Positions 38,351-47,638 of a stretch of 64,000 bases of DNA are shown here, in pieces. Origin of the DNA: JBFELU01 sp041572755 (lineage in GTDB: Bacteria; Actinomycetota; Acidimicrobiia; Spongiisociales; UBA11373); the NCBI GenBank assembly GCA_041572755.1, contig JBFFRY010000004.1, forward strand, positions 1 through 64,000, written 5' to 3'. A program made the position numbers and the translations under genes. The notes beneath the pieces were generated by a model that saw only the letters and a program-made list of their open reading frames with translations, did no database searches and was not told where the DNA came from. The first letter of the stretch is position 1. Every line of letters starts with the position of its first letter.

Positions 38351-40573
38351 TCACGTCCCGACGATGTCGGAGGGCCGGACCGGGGCCCGGGGCAGCTCCC
38401 TTCCGGTGGCGGCCCGGATGGCGGCAACCACCGCCGGAGTCGAGGAGATGGTGGGCGGCTCCCCGACTCCCTTGGCTCCGAACGGTCCCCAGTGGTCCGG
38501 CTCCTCGATGAGCACCGCCTCGATGGCCGGTGCATCGAGGAAGGTGGGCAGCAGATAGTCGGTGAAGGAAGGATTGCGGATCTCGCCGCCGTCGACGAGG
38601 AGTTCCTCCATGACGGCCATACCCATGCCCTGCATGATCCCCCCTTCGATCTGACCCCGCACCGATTCGGGGTGGAGGGCCCGGCCCACGTCCTGGGCGG
38701 TATCGATCTGAACCACCCGGACCAGCCCCAGCTCAGGGTCGACGTCGACTACCGCCCGGTGAGCGGCGACGACGAAGCCGGCGTGCACGTCACCCTGGCC
38801 GGTCTCGTTCGGCCCGGTGGTCGGGGGATGGCGGAACCGCACCAGCTCCTCGATGGGGCCCTCGGCCAGCACCTCCTCCAGGGTGGCCACCAACGCTCCT
38901 TCGCGGCGGACGCCCTCGGCATCGAGGTCGTCGCCGCCCACCCGGGCCAGGGCCGTCTCTCGGACGGCCTCGGCGGCGCGCAGGGCGGCGCCGCCCGTCA
39001 TCTGGGTCTGGCGGGAGGCCGACGTCGAGCCGGCCGACCCGATTCGCGACGTGTCGACGAAGACGACCTCCACGTGGTCCAGTCCGGTCGCGGTGCGGCC
39101 GATCTGTTCGAGGACGGTGACCATACCCTGACCGACCTCGGCGGCGGCGGTCTCGATACGCAGCCCTTTCGTCGTGAGCACCGCCCGTACCTCGGCGTAG
39201 TCGTCGAAGGCCTCCGAGAACGCCAGGTTCTTCAACCCGACCGCAAATCCGATGCCGCGCCGCACCACCTCAGGCGGCGTGGTGAGCCCGGTGCCTCCCG
39301 GGAGGCGGCGAGGATCGTCCCCGGCCTCGTCGTCCGGGAGCGGGAGTGCGGAGAGAGAGCGGATCACCTCGGCCACGGGCAGCGAGCCCTCGATTCGCTG
39401 ACCGGTGGTGGGGATGAGGTCTCCGTGGTCGAGGGCGTTGCGGAGCCGCACCTCGATCGGATCCATGCCGAGGGCGTCGGCGAGTCGATCCATCTGGCTC
39501 TCGTAGGCGAAGCACACCTGGACCGCCCCGAATCCCCGCATGGCCCCCGCCGGGGGGTTGTTGGTGCGCACTGCGGCGGCCTCGACGTGCACCGAGGGAC
39601 ACCGGTAGGGGCCGGTGGCGAAGTAGGCGGCGTTCCCCAAGACCGCAGCGCTGGTCGTCTGGTAGGCCCCGCCGTCGAGGATAAGCCTCGCCTCGATACG
39701 GACGAGATTCCCGTCCCGATCGGCCTCATGGCGATACCACATCTTCGAGGGGTGGCGGTGGACGTGGGCGGCAAACGATTCCGCCCGGTCGTAGACCATC
39801 TTCACGGGGCGGCCGGTATGCAGTGCCAGCAGGCAGAGATGGATCTGGAGGGTCAAGTCCTCGCGGGCGCCGAAGGCCCCGCCGATCCCGGAGAGATGGA
39901 TGCGGACCTGATCGGGGTCGAGCCCGAGGCTGGCGTGGATCTGCTCGTGATCCTCGTGGATCCATTGGGTGGCGATGTAGAGATCGACGCCCCCCACGTC
40001 GTCGGGAATCGCCAAGCCGGCCTCGGTGCCCAGCATCGCCTGGTCGATCGTCCCGGTCTCATAGGTGCCCTCGACGACGACCTCCCCCCGCAGTTCCTGG
40101 TCGCCGTTGGTGATCTCCATGACCCGGAATGTCTCCCCCTCGGCCGCGGCCATTTCCGGATCTACCAGCGGTTCGAGCGGTTCGTAGTCGACCCGCACCG
40201 CCTGAGCGGCGATGACCGCCGTCGCATGGTCCTCGGCGGCGATGATCGCCACCGGCTCGCCCCAGAACCTGGTCTCCCCGTCGGCCAGCACCGGCTGATC
40301 ATCGACGTCCTGGCCGAAGGTGCGCCGGCCGGGAACGTCGTCGATCGTGAGCACGGCGCGCACACCGGCCATCGCCAGTGCCGGTCCCGTGTCGATCGAC
40401 ACGATCCGGGCCCGGGCATGGGGGGTGCGAAGCGTGACTCCCCACAGCATGCCATCCACCCCGGCGTCGCCTGAGAACTCGAAGCGGCCCTGCACTTTGG
40501 GGATGCCGTCGGGCCGAATCGGCGACTCGCCGATCCCCCGGGCGATCCGTCGGGTGGTCCGGGTGATCGTCAC
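38351..40573 (-). CDS. Molybdenum hydroxylase (xanthine dehydrogenase type) large subunit
   Basis: A 740-residue molybdopterin-binding subunit of the xanthine dehydrogenase/CO dehydrogenase family. Signs are the N-terminal a/b hammerhead (GIPKVQGRFEFSGDAGVDGMLWGVTLRTPHARA), GIGGAFGAREDLTLQIH, NPPAGAMRGFGAVQV, AAAEVGQGMVTVLEQIGR and a C-terminal GAKGVGEPPTISSTPAVVAAI with the catalytic glutamate. No CO-dehydrogenase active-site Cys motif (VAYRCSFR) is seen, so a purine or N-heterocycle substrate is more likely. Start GTG 40573 overlaps the 2Fe-2S subunit stop. It is last in the four-gene operon. Confidence 0.88.
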   Translation of the reverse strand: MTITRTTRRIARGIGESPIRPDGIPKVQGRFEFSGDAGVDGMLWGVTLRTPHARARIVSIDTGPALAMAGVRAVLTIDDVPGRRTFGQDVDDQPVLADGETRFWGEPVAIIAAEDHATAVIAAQAVRVDYEPLEPLVDPEMAAAEGETFRVMEITNGDQELRGEVVVEGTYETGTIDQAMLGTEAGLAIPDDVGGVDLYIATQWIHEDHEQIHASLGLDPDQVRIHLSGIGGAFGAREDLTLQIHLCLLALHTGRPVKMVYDRAESFAAHVHRHPSKMWYRHEADRDGNLVRIEARLILDGGAYQTTSAAVLGNAAYFATGPYRCPSVHVEAAAVRTNNPPAGAMRGFGAVQVCFAYESQMDRLADALGMDPIEVRLRNALDHGDLIPTTGQRIEGSLPVAEVIRSLSALPLPDDEAGDDPRRLPGGTGLTTPPEVVRRGIGFAVGLKNLAFSEAFDDYAEVRAVLTTKGLRIETAAAEVGQGMVTVLEQIGRTATGLDHVEVVFVDTSRIGSAGSTSASRQTQMTGGAALRAAEAVRETALARVGGDDLDAEGVRREGALVATLEEVLAEGPIEELVRFRHPPTTGPNETGQGDVHAGFVVAAHRAVVDVDPELGLVRVVQIDTAQDVGRALHPESVRGQIEGGIMQGMGMAVMEELLVDGGEIRNPSFTDYLLPTFLDAPAIEAVLIEEPDHWGPFGAKGVGEPPTISSTPAVVAAIRAATGRELPRAPVRPSDIVGT

Positions 40574-41037
40574 GGTGCCTCTTCGGCCAGCGCGGTGAGC
40601 GCCCGGAGGATCCCCCCGTACCCGGTGCAACGGCACAGGTTCCCGGACAGGGCTTCGCGGATGTCGTCGGCCGTCGGTGTCGGGTTGTGCTCGAGGAGGT
40701 GGGCGGCGGCCACGACGAAACCGGGAGTGCAGTAGCCGCACTGGACGCCGTGGGCCTCGATGAGCGCTCGTTGCACCGGGTGCAGCTCCTCGTCCGTGCC
40801 GAGGCCCTCGACGGTGACGACGTCGGCGCCGTCGGCGTCCGAGGACATCACCAGACACGAACAGACGAGCTCGCCGTCCATGATGATCGAGCACGAGCCG
40901 CACTCGCCCTGCTCGCAGGCGTTCTTGGAGCCGGGAAGTCCGAGTCGATCCCGCAGCGTCGTGAGCAGGCTCTCCGCGCCGACCGGCTCGGCCGTCCGCT
41001 CCACGCCGTTCACGATGAGCCGGATCATGCGAGGCAT
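40570..41037 (-). CDS. Molybdenum hydroxylase 2Fe-2S subunit
   Basis: A 155-residue electron-transfer subunit with two 2Fe-2S clusters. The plant-ferredoxin-type site is KNACEQGECGSCSIIMDGELVCSC, and the second, helical-domain site is HGVQCGYCTPGFVVAAAHLL plus GNLCRCTGYGGI. All eight cysteines are present. It passes electrons from the molybdenum site to FAD. ATG 41037 overlaps the end of the FAD-subunit gene by 13 bp; an ATG 9 bp further in is possible. The order FAD - 2Fe-2S - Mo subunit is typical. Confidence 0.92.
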   Translation of the reverse strand: MPRMIRLIVNGVERTAEPVGAESLLTTLRDRLGLPGSKNACEQGECGSCSIIMDGELVCSCLVMSSDADGADVVTVEGLGTDEELHPVQRALIEAHGVQCGYCTPGFVVAAAHLLEHNPTPTADDIREALSGNLCRCTGYGGILRALTALAEEAP

Positions 41038-41825
41038 CGTTCCAAGACTCGTCGGGCGAGCACACCCGAGGCGTGACGGCGGTAGTCGGCAGTCGAGCGA
41101 TGATCGGTGATGGGGCGGATCTCCTCACTCACGAGTCGCTGGAACTCGTCGAGAGCCGCCGGCGACGGATCCCGCTCCGCAGAGATCATCGCCTCGGCGC
41201 GCCGGGCCCTGATGGGCGTGGGGCCCACCGATCCGAGCGCCACCCGGGTCTCTCCGTCGTGGTCGCGGACCACGCACACCGATGCGATCGAGATGACCAT
41301 CGCATTGCGGGGGCCGATCTTGGCGAATGCCTGTCGGCCGGGCATCCGGTCGGGGAGCGTCACACCGAGAATCAACTCACCGGGCTCCAGGGCGTGCTGC
41401 TTGGGTCCGGTCAGGAATTCGTCCCAGCGGAGGGAGCGGCGCCCCCGCTTGGAGGCCAGTTCGATCTCGGCGTCGACCGCCGCCAGGAAAGGGAGGCCGT
41501 CGCCGGCCGGGCTGGCGGTGCCCAGGTTGCCGCCGATGGTGCCGGCGTTGCGGATCTGCGGCGATCCGACGGTGCGGGCGGCTTCGGCGAGCCCGGCCAT
41601 CGCCCCGTGCTCGAGCCGCGACCAGGTGACGCCGGCTCCCACGAAGTTGCCCTCCCAGGCGGTGAGTTCCTCGACCCGGCGCAAAGCCAGCACGTTCTGG
41701 GGTCGCAGGCCGCCGTAGGTGACCTCGACCATGAGATCGGTACCTCCGGCCAGAATCACCGTGTCGGGGTGGGTGTCCAGCGCGTCGAGGGCCTCCTCGA
41801 GTGATGCAGGTCTGATGGTCTCCAT
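41025..41825 (-). CDS. Molybdenum hydroxylase FAD-binding subunit
   Basis: A 266-residue CoxM/XdhB-type flavin subunit. FAD contacts are visible as VILAGGTDLMVEVTYGGLRPQNVLALRRV and AGTIGGNLGTASPAGDGLPFLAAVDAEIEL. The C-terminal CO_deh_flav_C part is KIGPRNAMVISIASVCVV...RRHASGVLARRVLERCL. A TAGGTT box ends 9 nt before ATG 41825, but the gene lies 12 bp after the deaminase stop, so it is probably also read through from the upstream gene. Confidence 0.9.
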   Translation of the reverse strand: METIRPASLEEALDALDTHPDTVILAGGTDLMVEVTYGGLRPQNVLALRRVEELTAWEGNFVGAGVTWSRLEHGAMAGLAEAARTVGSPQIRNAGTIGGNLGTASPAGDGLPFLAAVDAEIELASKRGRRSLRWDEFLTGPKQHALEPGELILGVTLPDRMPGRQAFAKIGPRNAMVISIASVCVVRDHDGETRVALGSVGPTPIRARRAEAMISAERDPSPAALDEFQRLVSEEIRPITDHRSTADYRRHASGVLARRVLERCLA

Positions 41826-41837
41826 GCCGGCCTCAAC

Positions 41838-43214
41838 CTAACCGGCGCTCTCGGCGAGGCGAAGCGCCGCCCGGTTGTGCTCGTCGATCCAATGTTTCTC
41901 GTGAGCGAGGCAGGTGCATTCCCCTTCGGAGATCACCGGCCGGCCACCCACGAAGGTGTCGCGGGCGGGGACTGGTGCGCACAGGACCGCTGCGGCGACC
42001 GGGTCGTGAAGAGCCCCGGCGAACTCGAGGCGACGCAGGTCCAGGGTGAAGAAGTCGGCGCACTTGCCGGGCTCGAGGGAACCGATGTCGGTGCGCCCGA
42101 GCACCCGGGCTCCTCCGAGGGTCGCCATCTCGAGCGCAGTCCGAGCCGCCATCTGTGGCCCGATGCCGAGGCCCGGGGCTGCGGCCAGGCGGGCCAGGAG
42201 CATGGCCTGGCGGACCTCGGCGAGGAGGTGGCTGCCATCGTTGCTCGCCGATCCGTCGACGCCCAGACCGACGGGTACTCCGGCCTCCAGATAGGCGGCG
42301 ACGGGAGCGATCCCGGAGGCCAGCCGCATGTTGGAGGTGGGACAGTGGGCCACCCCCGTCCCGGTGGCGGCCATCGCGGTGATCTCGGCGGGATTCACGA
42401 ACACGCCGTGGGCGTACCAGACGTCGTCGCCCGCCCAGTCGAGGTCCTCGGCGTATTGGATCGGCCTGGCTCCGAAGCGCTGCACGCAGAAGTCTTCCTC
42501 GTCGACGGTCTCGGCGAGGTGGGTGTGGAGCCGCACCCCCTTGTCCCGGGCCAACTCGGCGCTGGCGCGCATGAGCTCGGGGGTCACCGAGAAGGGAGAG
42601 CAGGGGGCGACCACGACCTGGGTCATCGATCCGGGTGCCGGATCGTGGAACTCGTCGATGACCCGAATGGTGTCGGCGAGGATGGCGTCGGGCTCCTCGA
42701 CGACCGAATCCGGGGGAAGGCCGCCATCGCTCTCCCCCAGGCTCATGGACCCTCGCGACACGTGAAAACGGATCCCGATCTCGTGGGCGGCGGCGACCTG
42801 ATCGGCCACCGAAGACCCGTTGGGCCAGAGGTACTGGTGGTCGAAGGCGGTGGTGCACCCGCTGTGCGCCAGCTCGAGGAGCCCGGTTCGGGTCGCCAAG
42901 TCGACATCCTCGGGCGTCATGCGGGCCCAGATCGGGTAGAGAGTCCGGAGCCAGTCGAACAGTCCTGAGTCCTGCGCCCCGGGGAGAGCTCTGGTGAGCG
43001 TCTGGTAGAGATGGTGGTGGGTGTTCACGAGGCCGGGAAGAACCAGGAGATCGGTTGCATCGAACACCACGTCGGCGGTCCCGGGGAGGTCATCGGTCGG
43101 CCCGACCTCCTCGATGAATCCATCCCTCGCCAGCAAGCCTCCGTTGGAGATCTCGCGGCGATCGGCGTCCATGGTCACCAGGACGGTTGCGTTGCGCACC
43201 AGGAGAGAAGCCAT
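41838..43214 (-). CDS. 8-oxoguanine-deaminase-type amidohydrolase
   Basis: A 458-residue metal-dependent deaminase (AtzA/TrzA-like). Metal sites: LPGLVNTHHHLYQTLTRALPG near residue 65 and VRLHTHLAETVDEEDF near 240. AHCPTSNMRLASG and GLGVDGSASNDGSHL with the catalytic Asp follow. Close resemblance to Pseudomonas 8-oxoguanine deaminase is recalled throughout (SRGSMSLGESDGGLPP, PCSPFSVTPELMRASAELA). It would turn 8-oxoguanine into urate, a product shared with xanthine dehydrogenase, whose subunits are encoded immediately downstream. ATG 43214 is 7 nt from a -10 box. Guanine or isoxanthopterin are alternative substrates. Confidence 0.82.
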   Translation of the reverse strand: MASLLVRNATVLVTMDADRREISNGGLLARDGFIEEVGPTDDLPGTADVVFDATDLLVLPGLVNTHHHLYQTLTRALPGAQDSGLFDWLRTLYPIWARMTPEDVDLATRTGLLELAHSGCTTAFDHQYLWPNGSSVADQVAAAHEIGIRFHVSRGSMSLGESDGGLPPDSVVEEPDAILADTIRVIDEFHDPAPGSMTQVVVAPCSPFSVTPELMRASAELARDKGVRLHTHLAETVDEEDFCVQRFGARPIQYAEDLDWAGDDVWYAHGVFVNPAEITAMAATGTGVAHCPTSNMRLASGIAPVAAYLEAGVPVGLGVDGSASNDGSHLLAEVRQAMLLARLAAAPGLGIGPQMAARTALEMATLGGARVLGRTDIGSLEPGKCADFFTLDLRRLEFAGALHDPVAAAVLCAPVPARDTFVGGRPVISEGECTCLAHEKHWIDEHNRAALRLAESAG

Positions 43215-43221
43215 GACGCGA

Positions 43222-43227
43222 AGCCTA
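43222..43227 (-). promoter_or_regulatory. Leaderless -10 box for the purine-oxidation operon
   Basis: TAGGCT on the minus strand ends 7 nt before ATG 43214. Confidence 0.6.
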
Positions 43228-43297
43228 CGCGGGACCTCTGGCTCCTCCGGCACTCACGGTCGGCGAGCAGTCCGACGCGGCCGGCGTCCGGTCGGGT

Positions 43298-44503
43298 CTA
43301 CTCCCAGGTGCGAAGATCGACGATCGGGCCATCCGACTCCTCGAGAGCGGGGACCACGTCGACCCCGGTGGTGAACCGGAGCCCGGCCCGAACCTCGTCG
43401 GCGATCCTCTGTGCCAGCTCCTCGGGGTCTTGCCCCGGCTCCGGCACGATCTCACACCGCAGCTCATCACGGTGCTCCACGCGATCGATGATGAACCGAT
43501 AGCCGGATACGCCGTCGATTCGGGCCATGACCTGTTCCACATGGCGCGGGTGGAGGAACATGCCTCGCACCTTGACCGCATCACCGGTTCGGCCCATCCA
43601 GCCTCTGAGGCGAGGTGTTCGGCGGCCGCACGCACATGGATCGGGAACGAAGGCGGAGAGGTCACCCGTTCCGAGACGAACGATCGGGTAGGCGGGATAG
43701 AGCACGGTGGCAACCACCTGACCCACGGTCCCATCCCAGATCGGTTGGCCCGTCGAGAGATCGCAGACCTCCACGAGGGCGTCGTCGGGAACGTGGAGAC
43801 CGTCCTCCGCCTCGCACTCGTAGCCGAGGTTGCCGGCCTCGGCGGTTCCGTATCCCTGGCGGACGGTGGGAACACGATCCTGCAGCCACGACCTCAGGGA
43901 TGGCGGGAGCGGTTCGGCGGTATGAAAAGAGCGTTGGATTGCAAGCGAGACGCCGTCGCCCTCCGCTTTCTCCAGCAGTGACTTGAGATAGCTGGGGAGT
44001 CCGGTGTAGGCGGTGACACCGACCGCGGCACACACCTGCACCTGCAACTCCATGTTGCCGGTCCCACCCGGCACCACCTGGGCGCCGAGGGCGCGGGCCG
44101 CTTCCTCGAACATCGCTCCGGCCGGCGACAGGTGGTAGCTGAAGGCGTTGAGTACCACATCATCGGGCCCGAATCCGGCCGCTTCGAGCGCCGGGGCGAA
44201 CCGCCAGTGGTCGGCATGGTCCAGCTCCGGCTCGTAGAGAGGGCCCGGTGACTGGAAGATGCGGCGAATCGGCGCGTCGGGAGCCACCACCCCCCCGAAT
44301 GGCGGATCGGCGGCCTGCCGCTCCACCATCTCGTCCTTGCTGACCACGGGGAGTCGATCGAGGGCCGCCCGCGTCGTCAGCTCGGGGGGAGGGACACCGG
44401 CGGCGGCGGCCCTTTCACCCAGGGCCGGGATCTCAGCGGCCGCTCGAGGCAACACCGCGGCGATCCGCTCCTCGAAGCTGTCTCCGTACTCCTCAGGGGT
44501 CAT
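43298..44503 (-). CDS. PaaK-like phenylacetate-CoA ligase family protein
   Basis: A 401-residue adenylate-forming CoA ligase of the PaaK type. Segments are RLPVVSKDEMVERQAADPPFGG, QSPGPLYEPELDHADHWR (in place of the usual Ser/Thr/Gly-rich P-loop, which looks degenerate), FSYHLSPAGAMFEEAARALGAQVVPGGTGNME, RQGYGTAEAGNLGYECE, and RLGTGDLSAFVPDPCACGRRTPRLRGWMGRTGDAVKVRGMFLHP with paired cysteines. The C-terminal domain carries a REH-like HRDELRCEIV. It is the last gene of the ABC-importer cluster, 29 bp after livF, so it probably activates the imported acid. Substrate unknown. Confidence 0.82.
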   Translation of the reverse strand: MTPEEYGDSFEERIAAVLPRAAAEIPALGERAAAAGVPPPELTTRAALDRLPVVSKDEMVERQAADPPFGGVVAPDAPIRRIFQSPGPLYEPELDHADHWRFAPALEAAGFGPDDVVLNAFSYHLSPAGAMFEEAARALGAQVVPGGTGNMELQVQVCAAVGVTAYTGLPSYLKSLLEKAEGDGVSLAIQRSFHTAEPLPPSLRSWLQDRVPTVRQGYGTAEAGNLGYECEAEDGLHVPDDALVEVCDLSTGQPIWDGTVGQVVATVLYPAYPIVRLGTGDLSAFVPDPCACGRRTPRLRGWMGRTGDAVKVRGMFLHPRHVEQVMARIDGVSGYRFIIDRVEHRDELRCEIVPEPGQDPEELAQRIADEVRAGLRFTTGVDVVPALEESDGPIVDLRTWE

Positions 44504-44532
44504 GCTCGCCTCCGCCCCGGCAGGAAGGCGGC

Positions 44533-45390
44533 TCAGAGCCAGCGCTTCCTTCGCTTGTAGTGCTTGACGTCCCGGTAGCTCTTGCGCTCCCCGGCCTCGG
44601 TGATGCCGAGGTAGAACTCCTGGACGTCGGCGTTCTCGGCCAGCTCGTCGGCCGGGCCCTCCAACACGATCCGCCCCTGCTCCATGATGAACCCGTGATC
44701 GGATATCTCGAGGGCCCGCCGGGCGTTCTGCTCGACGAGGAGCACGGTCGTGCCGAGGTCGGCGTTGAGTCGCTTGATGATCTCGAAGATCTCGGCCACC
44801 AGCAGGGGCGCCAATCCCAGGGACGGCTCGTCGAGCATCAGGAAGCGAGGCCGTGCCATCAGAGCTCGCCCGATGGCAAGCATCTGCTGCTCGCCGCCGG
44901 AGAGGTAGCCCGCAAGCTGGGTGCGGCGCGCCGCGAGGGCCGGGAAGTACTCGTACACCAGATCGAGGTGCTCCTGCTTGCCGTCCTGGTGGGTGTAGGC
45001 CCCTGCCAGCAGGTTCTCGTTCGTGGTGAGGTGTTCGAACACCCTTCTTCCCTCCATCACCAGGGACAACCCCATACGCACGATCTCCGCCGGATCGCGA
45101 TGCGTGATGGGGGTCCCGCGATGGCTGATGAAGCCGTCGGTGATCTCCCCGTCTTCCGATGGCAGCAGTCCGGTGATGGCCTTGAGCGTGGTCGTCTTGC
45201 CCGCCCCGTTGGAGCCGAGCAGGGCGACGATCTGTCCCTCACCCACGGTGAGGGACAGGCCGCGCAGGACGAGGATCACCTCGTCGTAGATCACTTCGAC
45301 GTTGTTGACGTCGAGAACGGGGGGGACGGGCTGAGAGCCCGTCCCCCGGTCGTTCGCTACGGCGTCATGACTTCTTCGAGCTGCTTCCAC
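44533..45390 (-). CDS. livF: LIV/HAAT-type ABC transporter ATP-binding protein (LivF)
   Basis: A 285-residue ATPase. Walker A LLGSNGAGKTTTL (about 55-67), signature YLSGGEQQMLAIGRALM, Walker B FLMLDEPSLGLAPLL and H-loop VLLVEQNARRAL are all intact. LivF is the shorter of the two usual ATPases; here a 20-residue C-terminal extension (GERKSYRDVKHYKRRKRWL) is unusually basic. GTG 45390 lies within the livK coding sequence (34-bp overlap) with GGAG before it; no later start is as good. Confidence 0.88.
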   Translation of the reverse strand: MEAARRSHDAVANDRGTGSQPVPPVLDVNNVEVIYDEVILVLRGLSLTVGEGQIVALLGSNGAGKTTTLKAITGLLPSEDGEITDGFISHRGTPITHRDPAEIVRMGLSLVMEGRRVFEHLTTNENLLAGAYTHQDGKQEHLDLVYEYFPALAARRTQLAGYLSGGEQQMLAIGRALMARPRFLMLDEPSLGLAPLLVAEIFEIIKRLNADLGTTVLLVEQNARRALEISDHGFIMEQGRIVLEGPADELAENADVQEFYLGITEAGERKSYRDVKHYKRRKRWL

Positions 45391-46547
45391 TGTCCGTTCT
45401 CCACGACGATGACCGGCGCACCGGGCATCCCCGCATGGTTGTCGCTGCTGAAGTCGATGTCACCCGACACACCACCGGTGCTGAACGGGCCCATGTCTTC
45501 CAGTGCCAGCCTGATGGCGGGTCCGGTGACGGGGTCGCCGTTGTCGATCACCTCGGCGATCGCTTCCACCATCACTGCCATCGTGTACCAGCCCTGCACG
45601 TAGCGCAGGTTCTTGTCGTCGAGGGTGTCTCCCTGGCCCTCCAGGTACTCGCGGATCTCGTCGAGGCCGTCGGCGCCGGCACTCGGGCCGGTGAACGGCT
45701 GAACCGACATCACGCCTTCGGCGGCTGCTCCGCCGAGTTCCACGAGGATCTCGTCACCACACCAGTTGAGGCAGATGACCCCGACGTCGAGGTCCTGTGC
45801 CGCGATGTCCTTGACCAGCGTCGATGCCGGTGCCGGGACGTTCTGGATGATGATGAAGTTGGCGCCCTGCGCCTCGGCCTGCGACAGCTCGCCGACGTAG
45901 TCGGTCACTCCGCCCGGCATGGCATACGACTGGTAACCCAAGTCGAGGCCTTCCGCGGCGATGTATTCGGCACCGTCCTCCACCGGTGACAGACCGAACG
46001 GGCTGTCGTGATGGAAGACCGCCACCTCGGCGCGGCCATCGTGGTTCTCGGCGATCCACTTGAGTGCGATCCGCATCTGCTGCGAATAGCTCGTTCCCAC
46101 CAAGAAGTTGTATGGGAACGCCGCAGGATCGTCGAGTGCCTCGGAGTAGGAGGCCGACATGAACGGGATTTCGTCCTCGGTGATTCGGGTGCGCAATGCT
46201 TCCGTGTCACCGGTGCCCCAGCCCTGGAAGGCCACGGCTCCTTCACCCACGTACTGCTGGTATAGCTGTTCGGCCGTGTCGACGGCGTAGGCGTAGTCCT
46301 GCCACCGCAGGTCTATTTCGTGGCCGTCGATGCCCCCGCTGGCGTTGAGCCAATCGACGTAGGCTCGCATACCCTCCGAGTAGGGGGTACCCACGTCGGA
46401 GGTCGGCCCGGAGAGGTCGAAGATCGCCCCGATGACGATCTTCTCCTTGGATTCGTCGATGGCCCCATCGTCGTCGTCGCCACAGGCGGCGGCGATCAAA
46501 GCGACCGCCAGCAGTATGGCGATCAGCTTGCCGTATCTCCTTACCAT
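45357..46547 (-). CDS. livK: LIV/HAAT-type ABC transporter substrate-binding lipoprotein
   Basis: A 396-residue periplasmic-type binding protein, lipid-anchored. The signal is YGKLIAILLAVALIAAAC, followed by GDDDDGA. The fold begins IVIGAIFDLSGPTSDVGTPYSEGMRAYVDWLN. Later motifs include QGWGTGDTEALRTRITEDEIPFMSAS and YVQGWYTMAVMVEAIAEV. The family binds branched-chain amino acids, amides or aromatic acids; the two linked CoA ligases make an organic acid more likely. ATG 46547 has GGGAGGGAAAGG upstream. Confidence 0.9.
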   Translation of the reverse strand: MVRRYGKLIAILLAVALIAAACGDDDDGAIDESKEKIVIGAIFDLSGPTSDVGTPYSEGMRAYVDWLNASGGIDGHEIDLRWQDYAYAVDTAEQLYQQYVGEGAVAFQGWGTGDTEALRTRITEDEIPFMSASYSEALDDPAAFPYNFLVGTSYSQQMRIALKWIAENHDGRAEVAVFHHDSPFGLSPVEDGAEYIAAEGLDLGYQSYAMPGGVTDYVGELSQAEAQGANFIIIQNVPAPASTLVKDIAAQDLDVGVICLNWCGDEILVELGGAAAEGVMSVQPFTGPSAGADGLDEIREYLEGQGDTLDDKNLRYVQGWYTMAVMVEAIAEVIDNGDPVTGPAIRLALEDMGPFSTGGVSGDIDFSSDNHAGMPGAPVIVVENGQWKQLEEVMTP

Positions 46548-46585
46548 CCTTTCCCTCCCTTTGCTCGTTCGTCGTCTCGTGACCG

Positions 46586-47635
46586 TCAGTACCTGAACGG
46601 CCAGAGACGGATGTAGTCCTTTGATCGTTTCCACATTCGGGCCAGCCCCTCCGGCTCGAAGATCAGGAACAACACGATCACCAACCCGAAGATCCCCAGC
46701 TGGATGGCGGGCAGCTTGACGACGATCTGGGGGATCCAGTCACGAACCGCTTCCCCCAGCGTGTCGATGAACGCCGGCATTGCCAGGATGAACGCCGCCC
46801 CGTACACGGAACCCGCCACGCTGCCCAAGCCCCCGACGATGATCATGGCCAGGTAGAGGATCGACACGTCGAGCTCGAAGCGCTCCCAGGTGACGATGCC
46901 CCGGTAGGAGGCGATGAGCGCCCCGGCCAGCCCCACGAATCCCGACGACACGGCAAAGGCGAGCAGCTTGTATCGGCCGACGTTGACGCCGATCACCTCG
47001 GCGGCGATGTCCTGATCGCGGACCGCCACGAAGGCGCGGCCCAGTTGGGTGCGCATCAGGTTGGTGGCGGCCAAGACCGCCAAGACGGCAAACCCCAGAA
47101 TCACCCAATACCACCTGAAGTCGCTGTTGAGCGAGAAGCCGAACAGTTCGGGGCGCGGTACCACCAGGGAGTCGACACCTCCGGTGACGAACTCGAGGTT
47201 GCGGACCGCCCACAGGATGATGAACTGGGAGGCCAAGGTGGCGATCGCCAGGTAGAGGCCTTTGAGCCGAAGTGCCGGGAGGCCGAAGAATGCTCCGATG
47301 GCCCCGGTGGTGATGATGGCGATGATGATCGCCACGCCGGTGGGGAATCCGGCCCGTACGACCAGCAGCCCCGATGTGTAGGCGCCGACCGCCAGGAAGC
47401 CGCCCTGGCCGAGGCTGATCTGACCCGTGAGGCCGGTCAGGATGTTGAGCCCGACCGCCCCGATGGCGGCGATGCCGATCTGGTTGACCACCGTGGGCCA
47501 CTTGCCGCTGATCAGCCAAGGCAGCGCTGCCAGGAAGACGACGAGCAAGAGGAGCCGGGTGTACTCCGCCTTGGTGTGGCGGATGGCCATCTCGTTGCGG
47601 TAGTTGGTGTGGTAGATGCCGGTAGCAGTAGCCAT
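46586..47635 (-). CDS. livM: LIV/HAAT-type ABC transporter permease (LivM)
   Basis: A 349-residue permease with about nine helices. Family landmarks are IGIAAIGAVGLNILTGLTGQISLGQGGFLAVGAYTSGLLV, PALRLKGLYLAIATLASQFI, and the ATPase-coupling loop VRDQDIAAEVIGVNVGRYKLLAFAVSSGFVGLAGAL. YLAMIIVGGLGSVAGSVYGAAFI follows near the C-terminus. It is coupled to livH by 3 bp and heteromerises with it to form the channel. Confidence 0.93.
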   Translation of the reverse strand: MATATGIYHTNYRNEMAIRHTKAEYTRLLLLVVFLAALPWLISGKWPTVVNQIGIAAIGAVGLNILTGLTGQISLGQGGFLAVGAYTSGLLVVRAGFPTGVAIIIAIITTGAIGAFFGLPALRLKGLYLAIATLASQFIILWAVRNLEFVTGGVDSLVVPRPELFGFSLNSDFRWYWVILGFAVLAVLAATNLMRTQLGRAFVAVRDQDIAAEVIGVNVGRYKLLAFAVSSGFVGLAGALIASYRGIVTWERFELDVSILYLAMIIVGGLGSVAGSVYGAAFILAMPAFIDTLGEAVRDWIPQIVVKLPAIQLGIFGLVIVLFLIFEPEGLARMWKRSKDYIRLWPFRY

Positions 47636-47638
47636 CGC

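Noticed and set aside
38492..40474. 660-codon open frame opposite the molybdenum hydroxylase large subunit
   Set aside because: Antisense shadow of an identified gene.
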